Shown: positions 57,080 through 64,000 of the stretch, one piece after another
How the letters are laid out: the number at the start of each line of letters is the position of its first letter
How positions within the stretch are numbered: position 1 is the first letter of the stretch
NCBI GenBank assembly: GCA_910587345.1
Contig: CAJUKH010000043.1
Span: 62,001-126,000 of the forward strand
Direction: 5' to 3'
Length of the DNA stretch: 64,000 bases
Source of the DNA: an uncultured Oscillospiraceae bacterium
GTDB lineage: Bacteria > Bacillota > Clostridia > Oscillospirales > Oscillospiraceae
The notes under the pieces: model-generated
The model's input: the letters and a program-made list of their open reading frames with translations, nothing else
Database searches by the model: none
What the model was told of the DNA's origin: nothing
Translations under genes and position numbers: made by a program

Positions 57080-58104
57080 CACTTGCCGGAGAGATAATAG
57101 AAGCCGCTGTCGGGAATGGACCCGCCGATGGAGGCGGGATCGGCGGCAAAGAGGACCCCGTAATACCCCTGAATACCGCTGACCATATCCTCCCCGGTGA
57201 CAAAGCACAGGTTGGCGTCGGGCAGGGCCCGTTTGGCCACGGCGGCCTTGGGGATGATGCCGTGGGCCTCGGCCAGCCGGGCGGCCTCCTCCCGGTTGGC
57301 CTCATCCGCCATAAAGGTGATGGAGGCTTCCAGCTCCTTCAAAAAGGCGTCCACCGCTTCCGGATTGTTCTTTACAAACTCGCTCTGGGCTACCACACAG
57401 CTCATGGTCAGCACGCCCTCGGCCTCGGCGTCCTTCCACTCTTCCGTTAGGTCCAAAGCGGTGCGGACCTTATCATTCTGGATGAGAACAGTGGTGGCGG
57501 TGGGAACAGGGAGCATACACACCGTGGCCTCGCCGGAGGCCATCAGGGCCACCACCTCATCGGTGGAGGCGTGCCACTGGACATCCACCTGAGCGGCATC
57601 CACCTCATTTTGCCCCAGCAGGTAGTTCAGCACAAACTCCGGGTTGGCACCCTGCCCATACGCATGAACGGTCTTGCCTTCCAGATCCTTCATGGAGCGG
57701 ATAGTCTCACCGTTTTCCAGCACATAGAGCACACCGTAGGCGCACAGAGACAAAAGCTGAATGCCCCCCTCGGTCTTATGATACAGGGTAGAGGCCAGAT
57801 TGGTGGGCAGAGCGGCGATGTCGATCTCCCCCTTGGTCAGCCCGGCCACCGCCTCGGTGGGGTCGGCCAGCAGGGAAAATTCCATGGTTTCGCTGTCCTT
57901 CTTATCCTCCATCAGCTTGGCGGCCCCCAGTCCGGTCACGCCCTTCAGCACGGCCACACGCACCTTTTCATCCGTCGCCAGCGTGGCGGTGGGGGTAGGG
58001 GTAGGCTCCGGGGTGGGGGTGGGGTCAGCCTTCTTGGGGGTACAGGCGGCCAACAGGGTCAGACTCAGGCCCAGGGCCAGCAGTCGGTTCCATTTTTTCA
58101 TCAT
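57079..58104 (-). CDS. ABC transporter substrate-binding lipoprotein (NMT1-like)
   Basis: The 341-residue protein has a lipobox (LSLTLLAACTPKK), a Pro/Thr linker, and a periplasmic-binding fold of the NMT1/SsuA type (VAVLKGVTGLGAAKLMEDKK; GEIDIAALPTNLASTLYHKT; GKTVHAYGQGANPEFVLNYL). Ligands of this class include sulfonates, taurine, nitrate and thiamine pyrimidines; the sequence does not decide. The gene is first of the three-gene importer and has a strong promoter at 58165-58193. Confidence 0.93.
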   Translation of the reverse strand: MMKKWNRLLALGLSLTLLAACTPKKADPTPTPEPTPTPTATLATDEKVRVAVLKGVTGLGAAKLMEDKKDSETMEFSLLADPTEAVAGLTKGEIDIAALPTNLASTLYHKTEGGIQLLSLCAYGVLYVLENGETIRSMKDLEGKTVHAYGQGANPEFVLNYLLGQNEVDAAQVDVQWHASTDEVVALMASGEATVCMLPVPTATTVLIQNDKVRTALDLTEEWKDAEAEGVLTMSCVVAQSEFVKNNPEAVDAFLKELEASITFMADEANREEAARLAEAHGIIPKAAVAKRALPDANLCFVTGEDMVSGIQGYYGVLFAADPASIGGSIPDSGFYYLSGK

Positions 58105-58164
58105 AGTAACTTCCTTTCCGGGAACAATATTCTTGTGCTTTTACAGTATCTGTTCTGACATCTC

Positions 58165-58193
58165 ATTTTAGTACTTTTTCCTATTATTGTCAA
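58165..58193 (-). promoter_or_regulatory. Promoter of the ABC importer operon
   Basis: On the minus strand TTGACA (-35) and TAAAAT (-10) with a 17-base spacer, about 60 bases before ATG 58104. Confidence 0.85.
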
Positions 58194-58272
58194 GGCAATC
58201 ACAAAGTCCTGCCCAGTTGGACCCCTTTTCCACTCCCCTGCATAGAATATGGTCAGGAAAGGAGGTTTTTCC

Positions 58273-58575
58273 ATGCCAAGACACATCAGCCGTACATATC
58301 AGCGGGCCGCTCAGGCCCATTCCAAAGTGATGGCAGCCCGGCAGTCCATGCTTTCCCGTACCCCGGCTCCGGCGGCGGAAACGGAGGAACCAATGCGCCG
58401 CTACGTTTTCCCCATCTCCCAGCCGGTCCGGACTGCCCCCGCTCAGGAGGAGCTTTCTGCCGCTCTCACCCAGGTGCTGGAGCATCAGGCCGCCCAGGAA
58501 CAACTGCTTACCGACCTGCTGGAAGCGGTAAAGGCCCTTACTTCCGCTTTACTGAACCAGGCCCCCAAGGATTGA
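58273..58575 (+). CDS. Hypothetical protein, 100 residues
   Basis: ATG 58273 follows AAAGGAGG. The product starts MPRHISRTYQRAAQAHSKVM, has an Ala/Pro-rich middle and a helical C-terminus rich in Ala, Glu and Leu (VLEHQAAQEQLLTDLLEAVK) that may form a coiled coil. There is no signal peptide or membrane helix. It stands alone between the ABC importer (divergent) and the LCP gene. I recognise no family. Confidence 0.65.
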   Translation: MPRHISRTYQRAAQAHSKVMAARQSMLSRTPAPAAETEEPMRRYVFPISQPVRTAPAQEELSAALTQVLEHQAAQEQLLTDLLEAVKALTSALLNQAPKD

Positions 58576-58620
58576 CGGCCCGGGGGAGGTGACTTTTTTC
58601 TTAATTTCTCCCCCAAGTCC

Positions 58621-58649
58621 TTGCATACCCGCCGCAAAACGGCTATAAT
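58621..58649 (+). promoter_or_regulatory. Promoter of the LCP gene
   Basis: TTGCAT (58621-58626) and TATAAT (58644-58649), 17-base spacer, about 75 bases before the start. Confidence 0.85.
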
Positions 58650-58721
58650 ATCCACCGTTGGACCCTGCCGGCGGTGGATTTTTATTGCCGGGGTCACACA
58701 AAAGAGAACGGAGGTGAGGCC

Positions 58722-59798
58722 ATGGCGGCCAAACGCAGAAAAAAGCGAAAAAAGCGGCATTCCTCCCCCCTTAGAGGCTTTTTCCGGGGGCTTTACCGTT
58801 TTACTGTGGCCCTCTCTGCCCTCATTGTGGTGCTTTGGGGCGCCTGGCAGCTGGCCTCCCGCAAGCCCACCGTTGCAGAACGGCCCATAGATGCAACCAT
58901 AACCGATGACCCCAGCACCGACGATGTGGATGAAAGCCAGGGCTTACAGCGAAAAGAGGGCACCTGGACCTTCCTTCTTTGCGCCGAGGACCAGGTCAGC
59001 GGCAGTGCCGACACCATCATGGTCTGTACCTATGACACGGTGAACCAGAAAGTCGGCCTTGTTTCGGTGCCCCGGGACACCCTTGTGGTGCGGGAGGGCT
59101 GGAAGTATAACAAGCTCAACGCCGCCTACTCCAACGGCAACAGCTACTTTCCTCCCGACGGCGGCCGAAAGGAGCTGATGGACGCCGTCAGCGAGGTGCT
59201 GGGCATTCCCATTGACCACTATGTCCTTATCGACACCCATATTTTTGTTGCCATCGTAGACGCTGTGGGGGGCGTGGACTTTAATGTCCCGGTCCGCATG
59301 AACTACGATGCCCCCGACCAGGATCTTCATATCCATTACGAGCCGGGAATGCAGCATCTCACCGGCCAGCAGGCGCTGGAGGTGGTCCGCTGCCGCAAAA
59401 ACTCCGACGGCCCCGGTGAATACCCCGATAATGTCTATGACGCCTATCCCGACGCCGATATCGGCCGCACCCGGACCCAGCAGGAGATGGTAAAGGCCAT
59501 CGCCAAAAAGGTCCTGGCCAATCCCCAAAAGGTGGGCAGCTATGTGGAGCTTTTTTCCCAGTATGTCAAGACCGACCTGACGCTGGGCAATATGCTCTGG
59601 TTCGTAAACCCCGTTTTGAAGTTTGATTTTGCGGACCTGACCACCGCCACCCTGCCGGGCAACGGCGCCGCCACCTATCAGGGCCATTCGGTCTACGCTC
59701 TGGATAAAGAAGCCTGCCTGGAGCTGATCAACCAATGTCTGAACCCCTACACCACCCCCATCACCGGGGACATGGTGCGGATGATCCCGGGAGATTAA
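58722..59798 (+). CDS. LytR-CpsA-Psr family cell-wall ligase
   Basis: The 358-residue protein has a basic cytoplasmic start (AAKRRKKRKKRHSS), one membrane helix (ALSALIVVLWGAWQLAS) and the LCP domain: SADTIMVCTYDTVNQKVGLV, VSVPRDTLV, YNKLNAAYSNGN, VDAVGGVDFNVP and QALEVVRCRKNSDGPGEYPD with the conserved arginines. LCP enzymes attach teichoic acids or other glycopolymers to peptidoglycan. ATG 58722 follows GGAGG. Confidence 0.94.
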   Translation: MAAKRRKKRKKRHSSPLRGFFRGLYRFTVALSALIVVLWGAWQLASRKPTVAERPIDATITDDPSTDDVDESQGLQRKEGTWTFLLCAEDQVSGSADTIMVCTYDTVNQKVGLVSVPRDTLVVREGWKYNKLNAAYSNGNSYFPPDGGRKELMDAVSEVLGIPIDHYVLIDTHIFVAIVDAVGGVDFNVPVRMNYDAPDQDLHIHYEPGMQHLTGQQALEVVRCRKNSDGPGEYPDNVYDAYPDADIGRTRTQQEMVKAIAKKVLANPQKVGSYVELFSQYVKTDLTLGNMLWFVNPVLKFDFADLTTATLPGNGAATYQGHSVYALDKEACLELINQCLNPYTTPITGDMVRMIPGD

Positions 59799-59805
59799 AC
59801 TGCCG

Positions 59806-59842
59806 AAAAACGCCCCGTTTTCCTTTGAAAACGGGGCGTTTT
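59806..59842. terminator. Shared terminator between LCP gene and tyrA
   Basis: AAAACGCCCCGTTTTC (59807-59822) pairs with GAAAACGGGGCGTTTT (59827-59842), between convergent genes. Confidence 0.9.
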
Positions 59843-59845
59843 GAT

Positions 59846-60703
59846 TCAATGCAGCAGATCCGGTCCCGGCAGGTCCATCTGCCGTTTCCGGCCGGAGGAA
59901 AAGGTCAGCTTTTCGGCCAGTGCCTCTCTGTCTCCCGAAGCGATGACCTTCCGATAGTTCTGTAAATGGCCGATCAGGGTATCCAGACAGGCGGTGAGGG
60001 CGGGGGCATTCAGGGAAAACAGCTGGGTCCAAAGCCCCACATCCAGCGCCGCCACCCGGGTGCAGCCCCGGAAGGAGCTGCCCTCAAACCCCTTGCAGGT
60101 AAAGAGGTTTTCATCGTCGCAGACGCTGACGGCGATAATGTGCATCATCTGGCTGGTGTAGGCCAAGATGGCGTCGTGCTCCGCCGGGGTGGTCTTTACC
60201 ACGTCCCGGCAGCCAATGTGCGCTGCCAGCCGCTCCATCAGGGCTATGTGCGCCTGCGTGCTGGTCTCTCTCGGCGTGAGGATCAGGTGAGAGCCCTGAA
60301 ACATCTCGGCAAAGGCATGCTGAATACCGGAAAATTCCGTGCCCGCCATGGGGTGGCCGCCGATGAAATCCACCCCCTCCGGCAGACATTCGGCCCCCTC
60401 CATGATGGCCGACTTCACTCCGCAGACATCAGTGACCAGACAGCCGGGCTTAAAGCGGTCTCTGTAAGCCTTCAGAAAATCCAAAATGCCCTGGGGGTGG
60501 ATGGCCAGCATCACCACATCCGCCCCCTCAATGGCCTCTCCGGCATCCTCCGTGACCCTGTCGCACACGCCTCTCTCCCGGGCAAAGCGCAGCGTGGGCT
60601 GGGAGACATCCACCCCCACGATGGTGTGATCCTCAAACCCCCGCAGCGCAAGGGCCATGGAGCCGCCGATAAGCCCCAGTCCCACAATGACGAATTTTTT
60701 CAC
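59846..60703 (-). CDS. tyrA: Prephenate dehydrogenase
   Basis: The 285-residue NAD(P)-dependent enzyme has FVIVGLGLIGGSMALALRGF, GVDVSQPTLRFA, VTDVCGVKSAIME, and GGHPMAGTEFSGIQHA with the catalytic histidine and following HPMAG motif. It makes 4-hydroxyphenylpyruvate for tyrosine. It has no ACT domain, so feedback may be through expression. It lies 18 bases after aroF and is co-transcribed with it behind a leader attenuator. Confidence 0.95.
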   Translation of the reverse strand: MKKFVIVGLGLIGGSMALALRGFEDHTIVGVDVSQPTLRFARERGVCDRVTEDAGEAIEGADVVMLAIHPQGILDFLKAYRDRFKPGCLVTDVCGVKSAIMEGAECLPEGVDFIGGHPMAGTEFSGIQHAFAEMFQGSHLILTPRETSTQAHIALMERLAAHIGCRDVVKTTPAEHDAILAYTSQMMHIIAVSVCDDENLFTCKGFEGSSFRGCTRVAALDVGLWTQLFSLNAPALTACLDTLIGHLQNYRKVIASGDREALAEKLTFSSGRKRQMDLPGPDLLH

Positions 60704-60721
60704 AGCCCTCCACCGCCTTTC

Positions 60722-61738
60722 TTACACAGTCCTTCCCACACACTCCGCCACGGCTCCCACCTTCTCCATCAGCCCGTCAAACTGCTCCGGGGTGATGGAC
60801 TGCTGGCCGTCGCACAGGGCATGGGCAGGGTCGTTGTGGACCTCAATGATAAGCCCGTCAGCCCCGGCGGCGATGGCCGCCAGGCTCATCCGCTCCACCA
60901 TCCAGGCCTGGCCGCAGGCGTGAGAGGGGTCCACCATCACAGGAAGGTGGCTCTGCCGCTTCACCGCCAGCACGGCGGACAGGTCCAGTGTGTTGCGGGT
61001 AAAGGTCTCAAAGGTGCGGATACCCCGCTCGCAGAGGATCACGTTCTCATTGCCCCCCGCCAGAATGTACTCGGCGGACATGAGCCACTCTTCAATGGTG
61101 GCGCTGAGGCCCCGTTTCAGTAAAATGGGCTTGTTCACCTTTCCCAACCGCTTGAGAAGGGAGAAATTCTGCATATTCCTGGCCCCCACCTGGATGACAT
61201 CCACATGCTCCACAAAATAGCCGATGTCGTCGGCGTCCATGATCTCGGTGACCACCGGAAGCCCCGTTGCCATCCGGGCCTTCTCCAAAAGGTCCAGCCC
61301 CTCATAGCCCATGCCCTGAAAGGCATAGGGGCTTGTCCGGGGCTTGAAGGCCCCACCCCGGAGGACCTGAGCGCCGGAGGCTTTCACCGCCTGTGCCACG
61401 GCGGTGATCTGCTCCCGGCTCTCCACCGAGCAGGGACCCGCCGCCACCAGCAGCCGCCGGCCCCCCACCGTCACCCCCGGGGCAAGCTCCACCACCGTAT
61501 CATCGGGGTGGTACTTCCGGTTCACCTTCTTATAGGGTTCGCTGACCCGCATGACCCGCTCCACCCCGGGCAGGGCCGCCATCTTCTGTGCGTCGATGCC
61601 CCGGGCGTCCCCTTCGGCGCCCAGAATGGTGGTCTCCGACCCCCGGGATATCATCACATTGACCCCTCCGGCCTCCATGACCCGGATGGCCCGGTCCAAT
61701 TCCTCCGCAGTGTGGTTCGGTCTCATAATAACGACCAT
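60722..61738 (-). CDS. aroF: 3-Deoxy-7-phosphoheptulonate synthase
   Basis: The 338-residue DAHP synthase has an N-terminal ferredoxin-like regulatory domain (residues 1-70, MVVIMRPNHTAEELDRAIRV) and the class I beta catalytic core: VAAGPCSVESREQI, RGGAFKPRTSPYAFQGMGYE, IQVGARNMQNFSLL, and DPSHACGQ with metal-binding histidine. It commits carbon to the shikimate pathway. ATG 61738 follows GGAGAGAAC. It is the first gene after the tyrosine-rich leader peptide and terminator. Confidence 0.96.
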   Translation of the reverse strand: MVVIMRPNHTAEELDRAIRVMEAGGVNVMISRGSETTILGAEGDARGIDAQKMAALPGVERVMRVSEPYKKVNRKYHPDDTVVELAPGVTVGGRRLLVAAGPCSVESREQITAVAQAVKASGAQVLRGGAFKPRTSPYAFQGMGYEGLDLLEKARMATGLPVVTEIMDADDIGYFVEHVDVIQVGARNMQNFSLLKRLGKVNKPILLKRGLSATIEEWLMSAEYILAGGNENVILCERGIRTFETFTRNTLDLSAVLAVKRQSHLPVMVDPSHACGQAWMVERMSLAAIAAGADGLIIEVHNDPAHALCDGQQSITPEQFDGLMEKVGAVAECVGRTV

Positions 61739-61758
61739 ATCGTTCTCTCCTTTTCCAT

Positions 61759-61789
61759 AAAAAACACGGCGGCCCAAAGGCCGCCGTGT
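61759..61789 (-). terminator. Attenuator terminator before aroF
   Basis: On the minus strand ACACGGCGGCC and GGCCGCCGTGT pair around a short loop, followed by TTTTTT (plus A run at 59-64). It lies between the leader peptide stop (61814) and aroF (61738), the place of an attenuator. Confidence 0.85.
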
Positions 61790-61813
61790 CATCCGTTTTC
61801 TTCGGCAGGTCCT

Positions 61814-61888
61814 TTATGGGCAACACAAAACGCCGCTATCGTAATAGCGGTAATCGCCGTAGTAAAAGCTCTGTTTTGTGACTGCCAT
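61814..61888 (-). CDS. Aromatic leader peptide of the aroF-tyrA operon
   Basis: ATG 61888 to stop 61814 encodes 24 residues with five Tyr and one Phe clustered at positions 8-16 (MAVTKQSFYYGDYRYYDSG). The RNA also folds: CCGCTAT and ATAGCGG form a perfect hairpin around the Tyr codons. Low charged tRNA(Tyr) would stall the ribosome in the Tyr codons and could prevent the terminator at 61759-61789 from forming. It is preceded by a promoter (61912-61940). This pattern matches classical leader-peptide attenuation. Confidence 0.75.
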   Translation of the reverse strand: MAVTKQSFYYGDYRYYDSGVLCCP

Positions 61889-61911
61889 AAAAACACCCGC
61901 TTTCTTGGGTT

Positions 61912-61940
61912 ACTTTAGCACTTTTCGGTGCAAAAGTCAA
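61912..61940 (-). promoter_or_regulatory. Promoter of the leader-aroF-tyrA operon
   Basis: On the minus strand TTGACT (-35, 61935-61940) and TAAAGT (-10, 61912-61917), 17-base spacer, about 20 bases before the leader peptide start. Confidence 0.85.
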
Positions 61941-61959
61941 GAGTGACTTTTCCCCATTG

Positions 61960-62637
61960 TCACAGCACGCCAAACAAAATAAACCCCACCGTGTTGATGG
62001 CAAAGTTGGCAAACATATGGACAAACCAGGAGGAATAGACACTTCCGCTCTTTTCATCCAGCCAGTCAAAGATACCGCCGCCTATCACCAGCCCCGCAAG
62101 CATCAGAAGCCACACCCACACCGAAAACATCCCCATCAGCATCCCCACATGGTAGAGCGCAAAGGCCACAGCGCTGAACAAATAGGCAGCCCCCCTGCCG
62201 GTATGCCTTTTCAGAACCAGGAACCCATAGCCCCGGAAAAAGAATTCTTCCAGAAAAGAGTTGACAAAGGAGATGTAGAGGGATACATAGACAAAATTCC
62301 CGGCGGTGATCCCCATCCCCTGGGTCAAATCGGCGGTGACATGGGAAAAATCAATGAAATTCCGGGTCAGAAAATAGCCCGCCAAAATCACCCCATAGAC
62401 CCCGATCCCCAGCGCCAAAGACCGCAAAAGTCCCTTTTTTTGAAAGAGAAACAACGCCCGAAAGGTCTCGCTTTCCTCCCGGCGGCGCAGAAAAAACACC
62501 ATGGGAAGCAGGAAGAAAAAGGTCAGCTTCAACAGGGATTTCACAAGATATCCGGGCCGCACCACAGCGTCGATCACCCCGGCCAAAAGGGCGCCCGCCG
62601 CCACCGACAGCATAATATATCCGCTTTTTCGGTCCAT
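61960..62637 (-). CDS. CPBP-family intramembrane protease
   Basis: The 225-residue protein has about six helices and the CPBP (Abi) motifs: EEFFFRGYGFLVL (EExxxR), FALYHVGMLMG and SWFVHMFANFAI. These glutamic proteases process or protect membrane proteins, for example bacteriocin immunity or prenyl-protein-like functions. ATG 62637 follows GGGAGGGAGAGG. Confidence 0.9.
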   Translation of the reverse strand: MDRKSGYIMLSVAAGALLAGVIDAVVRPGYLVKSLLKLTFFFLLPMVFFLRRREESETFRALFLFQKKGLLRSLALGIGVYGVILAGYFLTRNFIDFSHVTADLTQGMGITAGNFVYVSLYISFVNSFLEEFFFRGYGFLVLKRHTGRGAAYLFSAVAFALYHVGMLMGMFSVWVWLLMLAGLVIGGGIFDWLDEKSGSVYSSWFVHMFANFAINTVGFILFGVL

Positions 62638-62732
62638 CTCCTCTCCCTCCCCAGCCAAAAAGCATGGTGCTTATTATACCACAGGCCCCGGCCCTACGCA
62701 ACCTTGCCCGCGGGAAGTGGGGCAACTCCCCC

Positions 62733-62760
62733 TTGTAATTTCAGAGAAATATGCTATGAT
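62733..62760 (+). promoter_or_regulatory. Promoter of the Rrf2 gene
   Basis: TTGTAA (62733-62738) and TATGAT (62755-62760), 16-base spacer with TG-extended -10. Confidence 0.65.
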
Positions 62761-62800
62761 ATAGAAAAGCATCACTTTTAGGATATAGGAGGTCCACTCC

Positions 62801-63223
62801 ATGAAAATTTCAACCAAAGGCCGCTATGCCCTGCGCCTTATGCTGGATCTGGCTCTGGCCGACAGCAGCGAACCCATCCCCCTTCGGGATGTAGCCAAGC
62901 GGCAGGATATCTCCGACAAATATCTGGAACAGATCGTCACCCAGCTCAGCCGGGCCAATCTGGTCCGCAGCGTCCGGGGGGCCGGGGGCGGCTACCTGCT
63001 GACCCGAACACCGGAGGAATATACCGTGGGAGAGATCCTTCGTGTTCTGGAGGGCAGTCTGGCCCCCGTGACCTGCGCCGAAAACGCCGCCTGCTGTGAC
63101 CGCTCCAGCGAATGCGTCACCCAGGAGCTTTACGCCCAGATCAGCGCCGCCGTCTCCGCCGTGGTGGACCACACCACCCTGGCCGATCTGGTAAAGCGGA
63201 CCCATGAAAGACAGGGGAGCTGA
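62801..63223 (+). CDS. Rrf2-family regulator, IscR/CymR-like
   Basis: The 140-residue winged-helix protein has MKISTKGRYALRLMLDLA, DISDKYLEQIVTQLSRANLV and VRGAGGGYLLTRTPEEYTVG. It has cysteines at about 92, 98, 99 and 105, matching the three ligands of an Fe-S cluster in IscR with one extra, so it may sense iron-sulfur status or nitric oxide. ATG 62801 follows AGGAGG. Its product may control the following aldo/keto reductase. Confidence 0.92.
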   Translation: MKISTKGRYALRLMLDLALADSSEPIPLRDVAKRQDISDKYLEQIVTQLSRANLVRSVRGAGGGYLLTRTPEEYTVGEILRVLEGSLAPVTCAENAACCDRSSECVTQELYAQISAAVSAVVDHTTLADLVKRTHERQGS

Positions 63224-63260
63224 CCTCTCCCCATCGGAAAGCTGAGAAGGAGGAAGGGAC

Positions 63261-64000
63261 ATGAACTACCGTAAACTGGGCAGCACCGGACTGACCGTCA
63301 GCGAGATCGGTCTGGGGGCCGAATGGCTGGAGCGGCACACCACCGAGGAGTGCGCCGCCGTCATCTCCTGCTGTGAGGAGCAGGGCATCAACATTCTGGA
63401 CTGCTGGATGAGCGAACCCAATGTCCGCACCAACATCGGAAAGGCCATCGCCGGCCGCCGGGACAAATGGATCATTCAGGGCCATATCGGCTCCACCTGG
63501 CAAAATGGCCAGTATGTCCGCACCCGGGACATAGCGCAGGTCAAACCCGCCTTTGAAGACCTTCTGGAGCGGCTGGGCACCGACTACATCGACCTTGGCA
63601 TGATACACTATGTGGACAAGATGGAAGAGCTGGAAGCTATCCCGGACAGCCCCTATATGGATTATATCCGCCAGCTGAAGGCCGACGGCGTCATCCGCCA
63701 CATCGGAATGTCCACCCACAACCCCGCCGTGGGCATCCGGGCGGTGGAGATGGGCCTTGTGGAGATGCTGCTGTTCAGCTGTAACCCCGCTTTTGACCTG
63801 CTCCCCGCCTCGGAGGAGCTGAACGACTCCTTTGCCGAGGAATACGATCCCGCTCTGGAGGGACTCAATACCGCCCGGGCCAGACTCTACCAGCTCTGTG
63901 AGCAAAAAGGGGTGGGCATTACCGTTATGAAGGGATACGCCGGCGGACGGCTGTTCAAGGCAGAGACCTCCCCCTTCGGGGTGGCCCTCACCCCGGTGCA
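63261..64000 (+). CDS. Aldo/keto reductase, cut by the window end
   Basis: The 246 visible residues match the aldo/keto reductase family: MNYRKLGSTGLTVSEIGLGA, the GINILDCWMSEPNVRTNIGK segment with the catalytic Asp, DYIDLGMIHY and GVIRHIGMSTHNPAV. The C-terminus lies outside the window; it may include the ferredoxin-type cysteines seen in related clostridial proteins, which cannot be checked here. ATG 63261 follows AGGAGG. Confidence 0.9.
   Translation, partial: MNYRKLGSTGLTVSEIGLGAEWLERHTTEECAAVISCCEEQGINILDCWMSEPNVRTNIGKAIAGRRDKWIIQGHIGSTWQNGQYVRTRDIAQVKPAFEDLLERLGTDYIDLGMIHYVDKMEELEAIPDSPYMDYIRQLKADGVIRHIGMSTHNPAVGIRAVEMGLVEMLLFSCNPAFDLLPASEELNDSFAEEYDPALEGLNTARARLYQLCEQKGVGITVMKGYAGGRLFKAETSPFGVALTPV

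Noticed and set aside
55776..57305. One 509-codon frame spanning ABC ATPase, permease and substrate-binding genes
   Set aside because: Only its last 187 codons are a real protein (the ATPase from GTG 56339); the earlier part is a shadow of the permease and the binding protein.
61739..61940. T-box riboswitch before aroF
   Set aside because: The conserved T-box sequence and specifier-loop architecture are not seen; the leader peptide with Tyr codons and the terminator explain the region better.
1..64000. CRISPR arrays, rRNA and tRNA genes
   Set aside because: No regularly spaced direct repeats and no rRNA or tRNA-like stretches were recognised by eye; tRNA genes would need a covariance search to exclude fully.

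Overview
The window looks like a chromosome segment of a spore-forming, GC-rich Firmicute of the class Clostridia (Oscillospiraceae-like; genus not resolved). The reasons are spoIIE and spoVT, strong AGGAGG ribosome binding sites, the block rimP-nusA-ylxR-ylxQ-infB-rbfA-nrnA-truB-ribF, and host genes of high GC interrupted by AT-richer islands. I saw no rRNA, tRNA or CRISPR array.

Layout. 1-2.8 kb: a PadR regulator operon with a frameshifted membrane gene, then a divergent secreted protein plus a small membrane protein. 3.26-25.70 kb: an integrated mobile element of about 22.4 kb. It carries a large serine recombinase, RhuM protein, MobA/MobL relaxase, VirD4-type coupling protein, an exonuclease/annealing/DUF932 module, an excisionase-like protein, a Ser/Thr kinase with XRE regulators, zinc-ribbon membrane proteins, and a very AT-rich two-gene cargo at the distal end. 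No type IV secretion channel is present, so it reads as a mobilizable rather than self-conjugative element. 25.97-32.7 kb: host genes (FliB-like protein, nuclease, PPOX, recQ, spoIIE). 32.8-36 kb: a decayed AT-rich island with a BlaI/M56 pair that abuts truncated genes. 36.1-42 kb: dus, methyltransferase, ECF sigma and anti-sigma factors, EF-G paralogue. 42-45 kb: a small XRE module and an SLH protein. 45.4-54.4 kb: the nusA-infB-ribF cluster, interrupted by a second small XRE module. 54.4-64 kb: DUF1576 protein, an ABC importer, an LCP enzyme, aroF-tyrA, a CPBP protein, an Rrf2 regulator and an aldo/keto reductase that runs off the end.

Main result. The mobile element sits inside the sporulation gene spoVT. 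The first 33 codons of spoVT are at the right end (25790 down to 25692) and the remaining codons at the left end (3266 down to 2814), both on the minus strand. Both junctions share GGCGACCCG, read in the same frame as Gly-Asp-Pro. Joining the halves gives an uninterrupted 180-residue SpoVT. In the integrated state the SpoVT C-terminal half is fused in frame to the recombinase, while the SpoVT N-terminal half gains a 27-residue tail from the element. Excision would restore SpoVT and hand that tail to the recombinase. This resembles skin-type sporulation elements and deserves a direct test.

Other points: a tyrosine-rich leader peptide with an attenuator before aroF-tyrA, a leader terminator before rimP-nusA, large hairpins before infB and rbfA, a recQ gene whose expected start codon is ACG, and two small modules in which an XRE repressor faces a short gene across a palindromic operator.
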